Shown: positions 17,795 to 27,196, counted from the first letter of the stretch. The stretch is DNA of 64,000 nucleotides from Akkermansiaceae bacterium (GCA_018402445.1 JAGYIT010000017.1:518074-582073); one strand, 5' to 3'. The notes: generated from the letters alone by a model not told the origin. Program-made: numbers and translations.

Positions 17795-20308
17795 ATGGAA
17801 TACCCTCCCACCCACGCCACCCGCCACACCCTCCCGAACGGACTCACCCTGATCCTCGATCCCGATCCCGCCGCGCCGGTCATCAGCGTGCAGGCATGGG
17901 TGGCCACCGGCAGCATCCATGAGGGCGAAAAGCTCGGCTCCGGCCTTTCCCATTTCCTGGAGCACATGGTCTTCAAGGGCACCCGCGATTTTTCCTCCGA
18001 GGAACTCGCCCAGGCCGTGCAGGCGGCCGGCGGCCACTGGAACGCCTACACTACCTTCGAGCGCACGGTCTATTACATCGACGGCCCATCGCGCTCGCTG
18101 GAAACCTTCCTGAAATGCCTCACCGGCCTGGTGTTTTTCCCCGTCATCCCGGAGTCGGAGTTCGAGTCGGAAAAGGATGTGATCCGCCGCGAGATCGACA
18201 TGGGCCTCGACGATCCCGACAACGCCTCGATTCGCCTCCTACTTTCTACGGCGTTCACCGTAGATGCCCGCCGCCATCCGGTCATCGGCCACCGCCATCT
18301 CTTCGATGAAATTGAATACACCGATCTCACCGCCTACCACCGCGCCCGCTACACGCCCGACCGCACGCACATCGTGATCTCGGGTGATTTCGATCCGGCG
18401 AAAGCCCGCGAGCTCGTCATGGAGCTGACGGCGGATTGTAAAATCGTCCCCGGCCCCGAGCCGCACATTCAGGCGGACCCGGCGCAGCTCGGGCCGCGCG
18501 AGGGCTTCGACACCTTCGATGTGCCGACGAGCCGCCTGTGCCTTTCCTGGAAAGCCCCGGACGTTGCCCATCCCGACGCGCCCGCCTACGACCTGCTCGC
18601 CGCCATCCTCGGGCGCGGCAAGGCATCCCGCCTCCACCGCCGCCTCCGCGACCAGCGCGAACTCGCCATCGAGATCTCCGCATGGACATGGATCGGCCCC
18701 GGATCGGAAGGCCTCATCGCCGTCTCCGCCGAATCCGCTCCCGAGAAACGCGACGAACTCAAGGCCGCCATCCTCGCCGAGATCGAGGACATCTCCGCCA
18801 GCGCGCTCGATGAGGAACTCGCCAAGGCAAAACGCCAAACGGCCGCCAGCCAGTTCCGCTCGCTGACCACCGCCTCGGGTCGCGCTTCCGATCTCGCATC
18901 GAACTGGCATGAGGCGCGCGATCTCGATTTCACCCGCAGCCACCTCGCCGCGATCAACGCCGTCTGCGCCGACGACATCCGCCGCGTCGCCGCGAAGCTT
19001 TCCGAAAACCGCCTGACCTACACTTCCGTCGATCCGAAGGATCACATCCCCGCCGCCATGCGCAGCAAGGCCGCCGCCATCTCCCACGCGATCACCACGC
19101 ACACCCTTTCCAACGGCCTCCGCCTCGCGCTGCTACCGGATCGCCGCGTGCCACTGATCCATTTCCAGGCCGCCGCCCGCGCGGGCTTGCCTTCGGAAAA
19201 TTCCCAGAACAACGGCCTCAACCAGCTCCTCGCCTCCACTTTGCCGAAAGGCACGGCTACCCGCAGCGCCGATGAGATCGCCAACGCCCTCGAATCGCTC
19301 GGCGCATCCATTTCCGCCTCGGCGGGCAACAACGCCCTGCTCGTTCAAGCCTCCGGCCTTTCCGCCGACGCCCTGCCCATCATGGAGATCTTCGCCGATG
19401 TGATCCTCAATCCCACCTTCCCCGCGGAGGCCATCGCCCGTGAAAAGGCGTCGCAGCTCGCGTCGTTGGAAGAAGCCCTCGCCGATCCGCTGCACCGCTG
19501 CTTCACGCAGCTTCGCGCCACCCATTACGCTGGCACCGGCTACGGCCTCGATTCGCTCGGCACCCTGGATACGTTGGGAAAAATCGCACGCGCCGATCTC
19601 GCCGCCCACCACGCCCGCCATTTCAACGCCACCAACCTCACCCTCGCCATCTCCGGAGATTTCGACCCCGATCACCTCATCGGCCTCCTCGAAACCTTTT
19701 TCGAAGACCTCCCCGCCGGGGAAATGTGGACGCCGCCCGCATCTACTACGAATCTAGGAGCAAGCGCCGACCTCACCCTCCCCAAGAAGCAAGCCATGCT
19801 CGCCATCGGCTACCCCGGCACCCACGTCAGCGGGGCGGAGCGCCACGCGCTCGCCTTCATACAGGAGCACGCCTCCGACATGGCCGGGCCGCTCTTCGGG
19901 CGCATCCGCGAGGAGCTCGGCCTCGCCTACCGCGTCGGTGCCACCCAGTTCCTTGGCTACGACAGCGGCCTCTTCACCTTCTACCTCGCCACCTCGCCCG
20001 AGCAGCTCGACCTCGCCCGCACGGAGCTGCTCAAGGAGATCGCGAAAATCGCCGCCGAAGGCATCCCGGCCGACACCTTCGAACGCGTCCGCTCCACCGT
20101 CCTCAGCGGAGCCGCCATCCAGCAACAATCCCTTTCCTCCAACGCCCGCCACGCCGCCCTCGACCTCCTCTTCGGCCACCCCGCCGACACCCACCGCCTG
20201 CTCCCGGAAATCTACGAAAAACTCACCCCGGAGGAAGTGTGCGCGGTGGCGAGAAGGATCTTCGCAGCGAAACCAACCGTCTCCGTCATCCTCGGGGAAA
20301 AGGGCTAG
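17795..20308 (+). CDS. M16 (insulinase-like) zinc peptidase, two fused halves
   Basis: 837 residues from the ATG at 17795, taken because NGLTLILDPDPAAPVISV, the usual M16 opening, follows directly. The first half (about 1-430) has the inverted zinc motif HFLEH in GLSHFLEHMVFKGT. The second half (about 435-837) repeats the fold (NGLRLALLPDRRVPLIHFQ) but lacks HxxEH and is the inactive partner. Both halves have the R/Y-containing C-terminal segment (LGLAYRVGA in the second). The architecture matches periplasmic M16 processing peptidases. No signal peptide is obvious from this start. Confidence 0.9.
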   Translation: MEYPPTHATRHTLPNGLTLILDPDPAAPVISVQAWVATGSIHEGEKLGSGLSHFLEHMVFKGTRDFSSEELAQAVQAAGGHWNAYTTFERTVYYIDGPSRSLETFLKCLTGLVFFPVIPESEFESEKDVIRREIDMGLDDPDNASIRLLLSTAFTVDARRHPVIGHRHLFDEIEYTDLTAYHRARYTPDRTHIVISGDFDPAKARELVMELTADCKIVPGPEPHIQADPAQLGPREGFDTFDVPTSRLCLSWKAPDVAHPDAPAYDLLAAILGRGKASRLHRRLRDQRELAIEISAWTWIGPGSEGLIAVSAESAPEKRDELKAAILAEIEDISASALDEELAKAKRQTAASQFRSLTTASGRASDLASNWHEARDLDFTRSHLAAINAVCADDIRRVAAKLSENRLTYTSVDPKDHIPAAMRSKAAAISHAITTHTLSNGLRLALLPDRRVPLIHFQAAARAGLPSENSQNNGLNQLLASTLPKGTATRSADEIANALESLGASISASAGNNALLVQASGLSADALPIMEIFADVILNPTFPAEAIAREKASQLASLEEALADPLHRCFTQLRATHYAGTGYGLDSLGTLDTLGKIARADLAAHHARHFNATNLTLAISGDFDPDHLIGLLETFFEDLPAGEMWTPPASTTNLGASADLTLPKKQAMLAIGYPGTHVSGAERHALAFIQEHASDMAGPLFGRIREELGLAYRVGATQFLGYDSGLFTFYLATSPEQLDLARTELLKEIAKIAAEGIPADTFERVRSTVLSGAAIQQQSLSSNARHAALDLLFGHPADTHRLLPEIYEKLTPEEVCAVARRIFAAKPTVSVILGEKG

Positions 20309-21054
20309 CCGGGCAGCCGATACTTCACGAAGTTGACGATCCGTGGATCATTCGCCAACTTCAGCAGCTCCCGCGGCCACATCGATCCGAAATCGACCCC
20401 ATGATCTCTTTCACATCTGATCGCCTCTTTGGAAAGCACTATCTTCCTGCTCTCTTCCAATGCGATAATCGTTGCCCGTGATTCAAGAATACCGCTTTCC
20501 GCAGATCTCACGAGTTCGGCGAGATATTCGTTGGCGACAAGCAGCATCATTTGGACATGTTTGAAATCGTTTCGATTGGCTTGATCCAGAGAGGAAAGGT
20601 TGGCTGCTTTCGCTTTGAGCAGTGCAAGGATCGGCAACACGCGGACTGCATTCGATTCGCCCTCCGTTCCCAGATGGAGAATCACGGAGTCCTTCTTCAG
20701 CTCCTGCCTTCGCATTCCAAATACCTCGCGCAGCACGTCAATTTCACGGGTCCCCCCCTCCAGATGTACGACCAGACGCCCGACAACCGGTCCGCGTGGG
20801 CCCGAGAGGCGGTATTCGCCTCCAAAATGTTTTTTCAATGATTCCAGCAGGGCATTGGTCCCGACAAGATCCAAGTCCTTGCTCGTGAGAGGTAGCCATT
20901 GCTCCAAGCTGCTTCCTATTTTATCACGGTAAACAAACGCCCAAAGATTCACCGCGTGCCCACCCACCAGAAGTGGCAGTTCACCGTCGACCTCATGACT
21001 GAGGATTTCCCTGAAATCATGGACTTCGCTGGACTGCCGGTTCGGAATGCTCAT
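20305..21054 (-). CDS. Nucleotidyltransferase-like protein, second gene of a two-gene module
   Basis: 249 residues from the ATG at 21054, which overlaps the stop of the small upstream gene as ATGA. The N-terminal part has the nucleotidyltransferase-fold signature LPLLVGGHAVNLWA, then SKDLDLVG (aspartate pair) and a later GTREIDVLREVFG. This pattern is seen in AbiEii/MNT-type proteins, which often act as toxins or as modifiers in defence pairs. The coupled small gene supports a toxin-antitoxin reading, but function is inferred. The end overlaps the convergent M16 gene by 4 bases. Confidence 0.65.
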   Translation of the reverse strand: MSIPNRQSSEVHDFREILSHEVDGELPLLVGGHAVNLWAFVYRDKIGSSLEQWLPLTSKDLDLVGTNALLESLKKHFGGEYRLSGPRGPVVGRLVVHLEGGTREIDVLREVFGMRRQELKKDSVILHLGTEGESNAVRVLPILALLKAKAANLSSLDQANRNDFKHVQMMLLVANEYLAELVRSAESGILESRATIIALEESRKIVLSKEAIRCERDHGVDFGSMWPRELLKLANDPRIVNFVKYRLPG

Positions 21055-21245
21055 TCGGGCAAGTAGGCCTTCCGCGCCCATGCGACCGCATCCCAAGTGA
21101 TCACCGTATCCTTCGGGAAAATCGAGTTCTCCTCCTGAAGCGCCTCTGGCGTGATTTCGCCGGTGCGCAGGCGTTCCGCATCGCGGGCGCGCTCCTCACG
21201 GTGCTCGCGATCCAGTTCTTCAAAGCTGACAAATTCCGATTCCAT
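21051..21245 (-). CDS. Small acidic protein coupled to the nucleotidyltransferase
   Basis: 64 residues, rich in Glu and Arg (LDREHREERARDAERLRTGEI), then KDTVITWDAVAWARKAYLPE. It is predicted to be mostly helical. The stop overlaps the next start as ATGA, so the two proteins are made together. It could be the antitoxin or regulator of the pair. No family is recognised. Confidence 0.6.
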   Translation of the reverse strand: MESEFVSFEELDREHREERARDAERLRTGEITPEALQEENSIFPKDTVITWDAVAWARKAYLPE

Positions 21246-21356
21246 GGAACCCCATCACCAAACCATCCCACGCCCCCCGTGTCAAGGCGGCGAACCTTAC
21301 CCCCGCCATCCCGGAGCCATTCAAAGACGATGTCCTCAGATAGGCGGCAAGGCACC

Positions 21357-21695
21357 ATGGCTGGCAACGGATTCACATTCATCGACCTCTTTTCCGGTAT
21401 CGGGGGATTCCACCGCGCCCTCGCCTCGCTGGGTGGCAAGTGCCTCGGATTCAGCGAGATTAACCGTACCGCCGTTTCCTGCTATTGCGAGAATACCAGC
21501 GAACTCGCCGATGCTAACTTCGGGGAGATCCATGGGAGAGGAAACGATGGCTTCCCTGGAAACCATGCGCTGGCTCGACGGTGCCTATTATCACGCATGG
21601 CGCCTGGCCGACAGCCTTTGGAACGCGGCGGAGAGGGGCAGCGCCGAGGGCCTATGAGCCGAGCCGGGAATTTTTCGTTCCAAGAGGAGGCTTGA
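21357..21695 (+). pseudogene. N-terminal remnant of a DNA (cytosine-5) methyltransferase
   Basis: From 21357 the protein begins GNGFTFIDLFSGIGGFHRAL, motif I of C5 cytosine methyltransferases, then FSEINRTAVSCYCENT and NFGEI. The PCQ catalytic motif and everything after it are missing. Following sequence in another frame ([20 protein letters not shown]) looks like the end of an unrelated protein. The gene has been cut by a deletion or recombination, not by a single frameshift. It sits just before ilvC. Confidence 0.75.
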
Positions 21696-21784
21696 CCCGG
21701 TGCGGTCGGCTGGGCAGCTTGTGCGCCCGGTCGCTGCCACGGAGGCGGTTTTCCGGAAACAACGAAATAAGAAATCGACTAGGT

Positions 21785-22831
21785 ATGGCCGCTAAGATCT
21801 ACACCAACAAGGACGCGAACCTCGCGACGCTGAAGAAAAAAACCCTCGCCGTGATCGGCTTCGGCTCTCAGGGCCACGCCCACGCGCTGAACCTCAAGGA
21901 CAGCGGACTCAAGGTCATCATCGGCCTCTATAAGAAGTCGAAATCCCGCGAGGTCGCCAAGAAGCTCGGCTTCGAGGTCATGGACACCGCGGACGCCGTG
22001 AAAGCCGCCGATGTGATTTTCGTCGCAACACCCGACACCGTGATTCCCGCCGTTTACAACAAGGACATTGCGCCGAGCCTCACCAAGGGCAAGACCCTTC
22101 TTTTCTCGCATGGCTTCGCCGTCCATTTCAAGACGATCACCGTCCCCGCCGATGTGGATGTGATCCTCGTCGCGCCGAAGGGCCCAGGGCACACCGTCCG
22201 CTCGCAGTTCGTCGATGGCAAGGGCGTTCCCGGCCTTATCGCGATCCATCAGGACGTTTCCGGAAAAGCCAAGGCTACCGCGCTCGCTTGGGCGCGCGGC
22301 ATCGGCTGCACCCGTGCCGGTGTGTTCGAGACGAACTTCCGCGAAGAAACCGTCACCGATCTCTTCGGTGAGCAGGTCGTGCTTTGCGGCGGCGCCACCG
22401 CCCTCGTCAAGGCGGGCTTCGAGGTTCTCGTCGAAGCCGGCTTCCAGCCCGAGATGGCCTACTTCGAGTGCCTCCATGAACTCAAGCTCATCGTCGATCT
22501 CATGAACGAGGCGGGCATCGCCGGCATGCGTTTCTCCATCTCCGAAACCGCCGAGTGGGGCGACGTTTCCGTGGGGCCGAAGATCATCGATGCCTCCGTC
22601 AAGAAGCGCATGGTCAAGCAGCTCAAGGAAATCGAGAGCGGCAAGTTCGCAAAGGAGTGGATCGCCGAATACGAGGGCGGCTACAAGGTTTTCAACGCCC
22701 TCCGCAAGGAAGGCGCCGAGCACCCCATCGAGAAGGTCGGCGCAAAACTCCGCTCCACGATGAGCTGGATCAAGCAGACCAAGCTCAAGAAAGGCGCAAG
22801 CCAGGCGAGCTACGTTTCCTCCTCGAAGTAA
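21785..22831 (+). CDS. ilvC: Ketol-acid reductoisomerase (class I)
   Basis: 348 residues from the ATG at 21785. The N-terminal Rossmann domain has the loop [20 protein letters not shown], and the C-terminal knotted domain carries the metal and substrate residues ([13 protein letters not shown], then [15 protein letters not shown] and [11 protein letters not shown]). It performs the isomeroreductase step of valine, leucine and isoleucine synthesis with NADPH and Mg2+. It stands alone, without ilvBN or ilvD beside it. A terminator follows at 22849. Confidence 0.96.
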   Translation: MAAKIYTNKDANLATLKKKTLAVIGFGSQGHAHALNLKDSGLKVIIGLYKKSKSREVAKKLGFEVMDTADAVKAADVIFVATPDTVIPAVYNKDIAPSLTKGKTLLFSHGFAVHFKTITVPADVDVILVAPKGPGHTVRSQFVDGKGVPGLIAIHQDVSGKAKATALAWARGIGCTRAGVFETNFREETVTDLFGEQVVLCGGATALVKAGFEVLVEAGFQPEMAYFECLHELKLIVDLMNEAGIAGMRFSISETAEWGDVSVGPKIIDASVKKRMVKQLKEIESGKFAKEWIAEYEGGYKVFNALRKEGAEHPIEKVGAKLRSTMSWIKQTKLKKGASQASYVSSSK

Positions 22832-22848
22832 TCTCCCGTTAGGATTTC

Positions 22849-22884
22849 AACGCCCGTCCATCGCAAGGTGGCCGGGCGTTTTCG
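22849..22884 (+). terminator. Rho-independent terminator after ilvC
   Basis: Arms AACGCCCGTCCA and TGGCCGGGCGTT pair with one mismatch around an 8-base loop, and a T-run follows. It also lies at the end of the convergent epimerase gene. Confidence 0.75.
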
Positions 22885-22886
22885 TT

Positions 22887-23888
22887 TCACCGCGTAGCGG
22901 CGGGCAGCCATGCCCTCGCGCCCGTGCTGCGGCGTTCCGTTTCGCGGAAAAACCCGGAGAGGCCGCGCCTGCGTTCGAGATCCTCGATGGCATCCGCCGC
23001 CTTGGGATAGCGCCAGCGGAAGCCTGCTTCGCGCAAACGCAGCGGATCCGCCCAGCGGCTTTTCAGGACGAGTTCCGTTTCCGTATCCATAAACGCGGCG
23101 CCGATCTCCAGCATCCACTTGGCGGCCGGGACACCGAGCGGCATGCCGATGGTTTCGCGGAAATAGCGCATGAGTTCACGATTCGTCGGGAAATCGGGGG
23201 CGGTTACGTTCACGATGCCATCCATAAAAGGATCGCGGGCGATGAACTCCACGGCGCGCAGGAAATCGTCCATGTGGATCCAGCTCACCCGCTGCTTGCC
23301 ACTGCCCATCGCGCCGCCGAGGGCGCGGTTCGTGAGACCGGTGAGAACGTCGTAAACCGTGTCCGGCTCGTTCGCGAGAACCATGCCGATGCGCAGTGCG
23401 ACCTTGCGGGTTTCCGCCGGGACTTTCGCTCCGAAGAATGCGTTTTCCCATGCCTCCGCGACGCCGTGCGAGAAGCCCTCGCCGGCCTCGCCATGCCATT
23501 CGTCCTGCGGCTTGTCCTCGGCGTGGCGATACCATGTCGCCGTACTTGCGTTGAGCCATAGCTTCGGAGGCACCCGGCATTCGGAGATCGCCTGGCCAAC
23601 CGCCTCGGTGGATTCCACACGGCTGGCCATAATCCATTCACGATTCTCCGGAGTGTATCGGCAGTTCACGGTGCTGCCGCTGAGATTGATGACCAACTCC
23701 GCGCCTTCCAGCGCGTAGGCCCACGGCCCCGGCGTTTTCCCATCCCACTGGAGGAACATGCCGTCGCCGCTCCAACCTTTCTTGTTGCGGGCAATGGCGA
23801 CGACCTCACGGCCGTTCCTTGCGAAATGGCGGCACAGGTAGCGGCCCAAAAAGCCGTTCGCGCCGATGATGACTGTGGTTGTGTTCAT
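22887..23888 (-). CDS. TIGR01777-type epimerase/oxidoreductase (YfcH-like)
   Basis: 333 residues. Rossmann start VIIGANGFLGRYLCRHF with the GxxGxxG pattern, then VINLSGSTVNCRYTPENREWI and ASRVESTEAVGQAI, typical of the SDR subgroup TIGR01777. A C-terminal DUF1731-like part follows (GVPAAKWMLEIGAAFMDTETELVLKSRW as two adjoining pieces). The substrate of this family is unknown. The gene reads toward ilvC and shares its terminator region. Confidence 0.85.
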   Translation of the reverse strand: MNTTTVIIGANGFLGRYLCRHFARNGREVVAIARNKKGWSGDGMFLQWDGKTPGPWAYALEGAELVINLSGSTVNCRYTPENREWIMASRVESTEAVGQAISECRVPPKLWLNASTATWYRHAEDKPQDEWHGEAGEGFSHGVAEAWENAFFGAKVPAETRKVALRIGMVLANEPDTVYDVLTGLTNRALGGAMGSGKQRVSWIHMDDFLRAVEFIARDPFMDGIVNVTAPDFPTNRELMRYFRETIGMPLGVPAAKWMLEIGAAFMDTETELVLKSRWADPLRLREAGFRWRYPKAADAIEDLERRRGLSGFFRETERRSTGARAWLPAATR

Positions 23889-23907
23889 TAGGGTGGGGGC
23901 GAAATGT

Positions 23908-24432
23908 TTATCCTAGGATCTTGCTGGCGAGCTGGATCGCAAGGCCATGCCGCATCGAGGAAATGCGATCCGACATCTTGGAGGCGAAGCCGACGAAATC
24001 TTCCAACTGCTTCATCTGGTTATGGAATGCCTTCGCTTCCGCGCCTTTGAGTCCCTTCGTCTCCTCGGCGCATTTGTTAAGAAGCGCCAACGCCGGGTCG
24101 ATCTCCCGCCGTTTCCTCTCGCGGGCGATGATCGTGAAGATCTGCCATACGTCCTTTTCCGCCTCGTAGAAGTCGCGGCGGTCGCCCTTGATCACGATCA
24201 TCCGCACAAGGCCCCAGTTCACCAGTTCCTTGAGGTTGGTGTGGGCGTTGCCGCGGCTGATTTTCAGTGACTCCATCACCTCGTCGGTGCACATCGCCTG
24301 TGGGGCGGTCATCAACAACGCGTGGATCTGTGCCATCGTCCGGTTGATCCCCCACTGGGTTCCGAGCGCGCCCCACTGCGCGACGAACTCGTCGCGTGCT
24401 TGCTCTAGCTTATGATCCGTCGCAACCTTCAT
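23908..24432 (-). CDS. GbsR/MarR-family transcriptional regulator
   Basis: 174 residues with a winged-helix domain (INRTMAQIHALLMTAPQAM, CTDEVMESLKISRGNAHTN, LKELVNWGLVRMIV) and a helical C-terminus. The GbsR subgroup includes regulators of osmolyte and membrane stress genes. It ends 19 bases before the epimerase gene starts on the same strand, so it may control or be co-transcribed with it. Confidence 0.85.
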   Translation of the reverse strand: MKVATDHKLEQARDEFVAQWGALGTQWGINRTMAQIHALLMTAPQAMCTDEVMESLKISRGNAHTNLKELVNWGLVRMIVIKGDRRDFYEAEKDVWQIFTIIARERKRREIDPALALLNKCAEETKGLKGAEAKAFHNQMKQLEDFVGFASKMSDRISSMRHGLAIQLASKILG

Positions 24433-24494
24433 ATTTTCATTATTTACCGAAAATTTAATATTTCAAGGGATTTCTCCATTTTCTTGGCGGGCAC

Positions 24495-24526
24495 GAAAAA
24501 ACCGCTTCCCCGAGAGGAGAAGCGGC
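24495..24526 (-). terminator. Rho-independent terminator after the small HTH gene
   Basis: On the minus strand CCGCTTCTC and GGGAAGCGG form a stem followed by a run of T (seen as AAAAAA at 24495-24500 on the plus strand). It lies about 25 bases past the stop of the gene at 24550. Confidence 0.8.
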
Positions 24527-24549
24527 TGGTGGGTTGTGTCGTTGGCAAA

Positions 24550-24879
24550 TCAGAGGGAAGCCTTGATGGACTCGAACTTGGCGCGCTTGGAGGAGAGCTC
24601 CTTGTCGAGCTTGGCGATTTCTTGGCCGAGGGTAAGCAAGGTTGCGAGTTTGCTCTGCATGCTGCCTTTGCCGCCAGACTTGCCGCGACCCGAAACGCCA
24701 GCACCTTTCAGCCAGCCGGAAACGGTGAGTTGCGATACGCCGAACTTCTTCGCCGCCGCGCTCTGACCGCCACGGCCGTTGGCCGTGTTATGGCTTTCGA
24801 CGAAGGCGATGATTTTGTTTTTCTCATCTGCGGTATAACGCTTGCCGCGGACGATATCTTTTTTGTTTGTAGTGCTCAT
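24550..24879 (-). CDS. Small helix-turn-helix DNA-binding protein
   Basis: 109 residues. The first half is a transposase-type homeodomain-like HTH (RYTADEKNKIIAFVESHN, then GQSAAAKKFGVSQLTVSGWLK). A Gly/Ser/Lys-rich linker and a helical, probably coiled-coil tail (LTLGQEIAKLDKELSSKRAK) follow. It has its own terminator. It could be a nucleoid or regulatory protein. No catalytic domain is present, so it is not a transposase. Confidence 0.75.
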   Translation of the reverse strand: MSTTNKKDIVRGKRYTADEKNKIIAFVESHNTANGRGGQSAAAKKFGVSQLTVSGWLKGAGVSGRGKSGGKGSMQSKLATLLTLGQEIAKLDKELSSKRAKFESIKASL

Positions 24880-24950
24880 TGCGGGGGCAAACTACAACGC
24901 GGCCTGCGACAAGCAAGATAAAATGATAATAAGTTAATGCCCCATTCTCA

Positions 24951-26060
24951 TCATTCCAGCACATCTAGGATTTTACAGGAATCCGAGTAATTCTCCCACC
25001 ATACGTCCGCCCCGAGTTTCACCTTTTCTCTGGCGACAACCCCTCCGAATCCGACCATCAAATCGACATCGGGTCGGGTCTCAAGATCAGATATGCCATC
25101 ACCAATCATCACAGTCCGCGCGGGCTGGGTGCCCCGTTTCCACTCGTTGATAATCTCGTTCTTCCCGAGGTTACGGGTGGTCGGATAATCCGTGCCATAG
25201 CCCGAGTAAGCCCCGTTTTCATTGATGAAAAGCGGCACCGCCTCCACATAGCGGATGCCAAGAAGATCGGCGAGCGGCCTGATCAGAGGCTCGAAACCAC
25301 CCGAAAGGATCACCGGCAGCCAACCCTTCGATTGAGCCATTTCGATGAACTCCCGCGCTCCGGGAACGATGTGTTCGACGTAAAGCCGAGCGACCTCATC
25401 GGCCATGGATTTGTTGGGCCGGATGATCTCCATCCTCTTTCCGAACACCTCGTGTAATGGCACATCACCATTCATCGCGGCATGGGTCAAAGCGACAACT
25501 TCTGCAAATATTGCAGGATTAGATAAACGTGCGAGTTCGTCGATGCCCTCGATGGCGGACAATGTGGAATCGCAATCCACGAACAATAGCTTCGCTTTGG
25601 GAACAGTCAGGGGCTGGATTATCACCTCCGTCCCTTCCGCGACTTTATCGAAGAGTTCGATCATATCCGCGTTCGCCAGGCGGATGCAGCCATGGCTGGA
25701 GGGGATCCCGATCAGGTCTTCGCGGTTCGTGCCATGGATGTAGATATAGCGTTCCATGGTGTTCGCGTTTTCCTCATCGAGGCCATCGAGGCGTAGGATG
25801 CGGGAAAGGATCAGGTCGCCGTCGTTGCCGTCCTCCGGATTCCATATCCCGACGGGCACGCGCGCATTGAAGCGGGTGTGGATCGGCTCGCCATCGCCGA
25901 TTTTCCCAGCGATGGCGAAGCGGCCGGTGGGGGTGCGGAAGCTGCCTTCCTTAAAGCCCATGCCTTTCTCGCCGCTGGAGATGCGGTAGGTGCGGACAAG
26001 TTCATCGTTCTGCAAGAGGTCGAGCTCCTGACGATCCAGGGAGATTTCAATACGGGTCAT
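24951..26060 (-). CDS. L,D-transpeptidase fused to a SerB-like HAD phosphatase
   Basis: 369 residues with two enzymes in one chain. Residues about 1-150 are a YkuD-type L,D-transpeptidase (IYIHGTNREDLIG and the active-site PSSHGCIRLAN with Cys). Residues about 157-369 are a phosphoserine-phosphatase-like HAD domain (LLFVDCDSTLSAIEG nucleophile loop, VILSGGFEPLI, then MIGDGISDLETRPDVDLMVGFGG). No signal peptide is visible, which is odd for a peptidoglycan enzyme. The start overlaps the stop of the ketoacyl synthase gene by 4 bases (ATGA). The frame has no break at the fusion point. Confidence 0.85.
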   Translation of the reverse strand: MTRIEISLDRQELDLLQNDELVRTYRISSGEKGMGFKEGSFRTPTGRFAIAGKIGDGEPIHTRFNARVPVGIWNPEDGNDGDLILSRILRLDGLDEENANTMERYIYIHGTNREDLIGIPSSHGCIRLANADMIELFDKVAEGTEVIIQPLTVPKAKLLFVDCDSTLSAIEGIDELARLSNPAIFAEVVALTHAAMNGDVPLHEVFGKRMEIIRPNKSMADEVARLYVEHIVPGAREFIEMAQSKGWLPVILSGGFEPLIRPLADLLGIRYVEAVPLFINENGAYSGYGTDYPTTRNLGKNEIINEWKRGTQPARTVMIGDGISDLETRPDVDLMVGFGGVVAREKVKLGADVWWENYSDSCKILDVLE

Positions 26061-27196
26061 AGCTGTGTTTCGAAAACGGCGAGAGAGTTATGGCCGCCCA
26101 TGCCATGCGCAAGTTTGTAAACCGGGCCGAGGCATGGCGTGGAGATTTCCGGTGCCTCCATCCCGCCTGCGCCGATGGTTCCGGGAAGGTTGGGTGGCAG
26201 CATGGCGTCCTCCATGAAACGCAGCAGGATCACGCTTTCCAGCAAACCGCTCGCGCCAACTGTATGCCCTATGAATGGTTTGAGCAGATGCAAGGTAGCG
26301 CTGCCTGAAAGGAAAGCCCGCTCGGCGGCGGCCTGGACTTTCGTGCCGGTGGCGTGGGGGCAGATCGCGGTGGATTCGCCGCATTGAGCGATGGCTTTAG
26401 ATATCAGGGAAGCTGTCCGTCCGCCGCCTTTCGGAACACCTATCGGATCCGCGCCATCCGAGTTGTTTGAGAAATGGGTGATGGTGGATCTTCCTTTTTC
26501 TGAAACGGAAAGCGCGACGGCGGCGGCTCCCTCGGCGGGAATGAAGCCGTCGCTGGTCGGGGAAAACGGATTCAGCCTCGTGGAGGTTCCGAGCAGGCCG
26601 GAATCCGCATAGTTATCTAACAGGAGCGGCACGAGCGGAAGATCGACGGCGACAACTAGGGCGCGCTGCGCGTGGCCAGCGTCGAGCAGGATTTTCGCGA
26701 GGCCCAGAGCATCGAGTCCGGCCGAGCAGCCGCTGGCGACGAGATGGTTCGGGCCGAACATGCCGAGCTCGATGGAGATCGCGGTGGCGGGCTCGCTGTG
26801 GATCGTGTTGCTGGCAGCCATCAGCTTGAAGGGGCGACGCCCCGGCCATGGTCCGAGCCAGCCCGCCGCGTTGCCGCGGCTGGTGCCGAGGATGAACGCC
26901 GCGTCCGCGAGTTTTTCGGCATCCCATCCTGCGGCGGCAACCGCCTGCCGTGCGACATGCAGCGCAGCCATCGAGGTGGGGCTCCATTTCCTGTGGGTCA
27001 GCAATCGCCTTGGCTCGATCCACGCGCCCGGTAGGTCGGCATGGTGGCTGTCGTTTCCCAAGAGCTCGCCGAGCGGGCGGATCGCCGATTTTCCGCCGGA
27101 GATCGCCTGGAAATGGGATTCGACATCGTGCCCTAGGGAGGAGAGCGCGCCGAGGCCGACGATGGACGGGTGTGAAGTGATGCCCTCCGGTAGCAA
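26057..27196 (-). CDS. Beta-ketoacyl synthase-like protein
   Basis: A thiolase-fold ketosynthase with the Cys-His-His triad: VASGCSAGLDAL, CPHATGTKVQ and KPFIGHTVGASGLLES. It looks active and resembles FabF-type or accessory ketosynthases, but with an unusual divergent N-terminal half (RGNAAGWLGPWPGRRPFKLM). The start is uncertain: the open frame extends past the divergent prmC start, and a TTG at 27196 just before the conserved HPSIVGLGALSSLG is taken here. It is coupled to the downstream transpeptidase-phosphatase fusion. Confidence 0.78.
   Translation of the reverse strand: MLPEGITSHPSIVGLGALSSLGHDVESHFQAISGGKSAIRPLGELLGNDSHHADLPGAWIEPRRLLTHRKWSPTSMAALHVARQAVAAAGWDAEKLADAAFILGTSRGNAAGWLGPWPGRRPFKLMAASNTIHSEPATAISIELGMFGPNHLVASGCSAGLDALGLAKILLDAGHAQRALVVAVDLPLVPLLLDNYADSGLLGTSTRLNPFSPTSDGFIPAEGAAAVALSVSEKGRSTITHFSNNSDGADPIGVPKGGGRTASLISKAIAQCGESTAICPHATGTKVQAAAERAFLSGSATLHLLKPFIGHTVGASGLLESVILLRFMEDAMLPPNLPGTIGAGGMEAPEISTPCLGPVYKLAHGMGGHNSLAVFETQL

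Noticed and set aside
24550..24879. Transposase (IS3-type OrfA)
   Set aside because: It has a transposase-like HTH, but no OrfB, no terminal inverted repeats and its own terminator.
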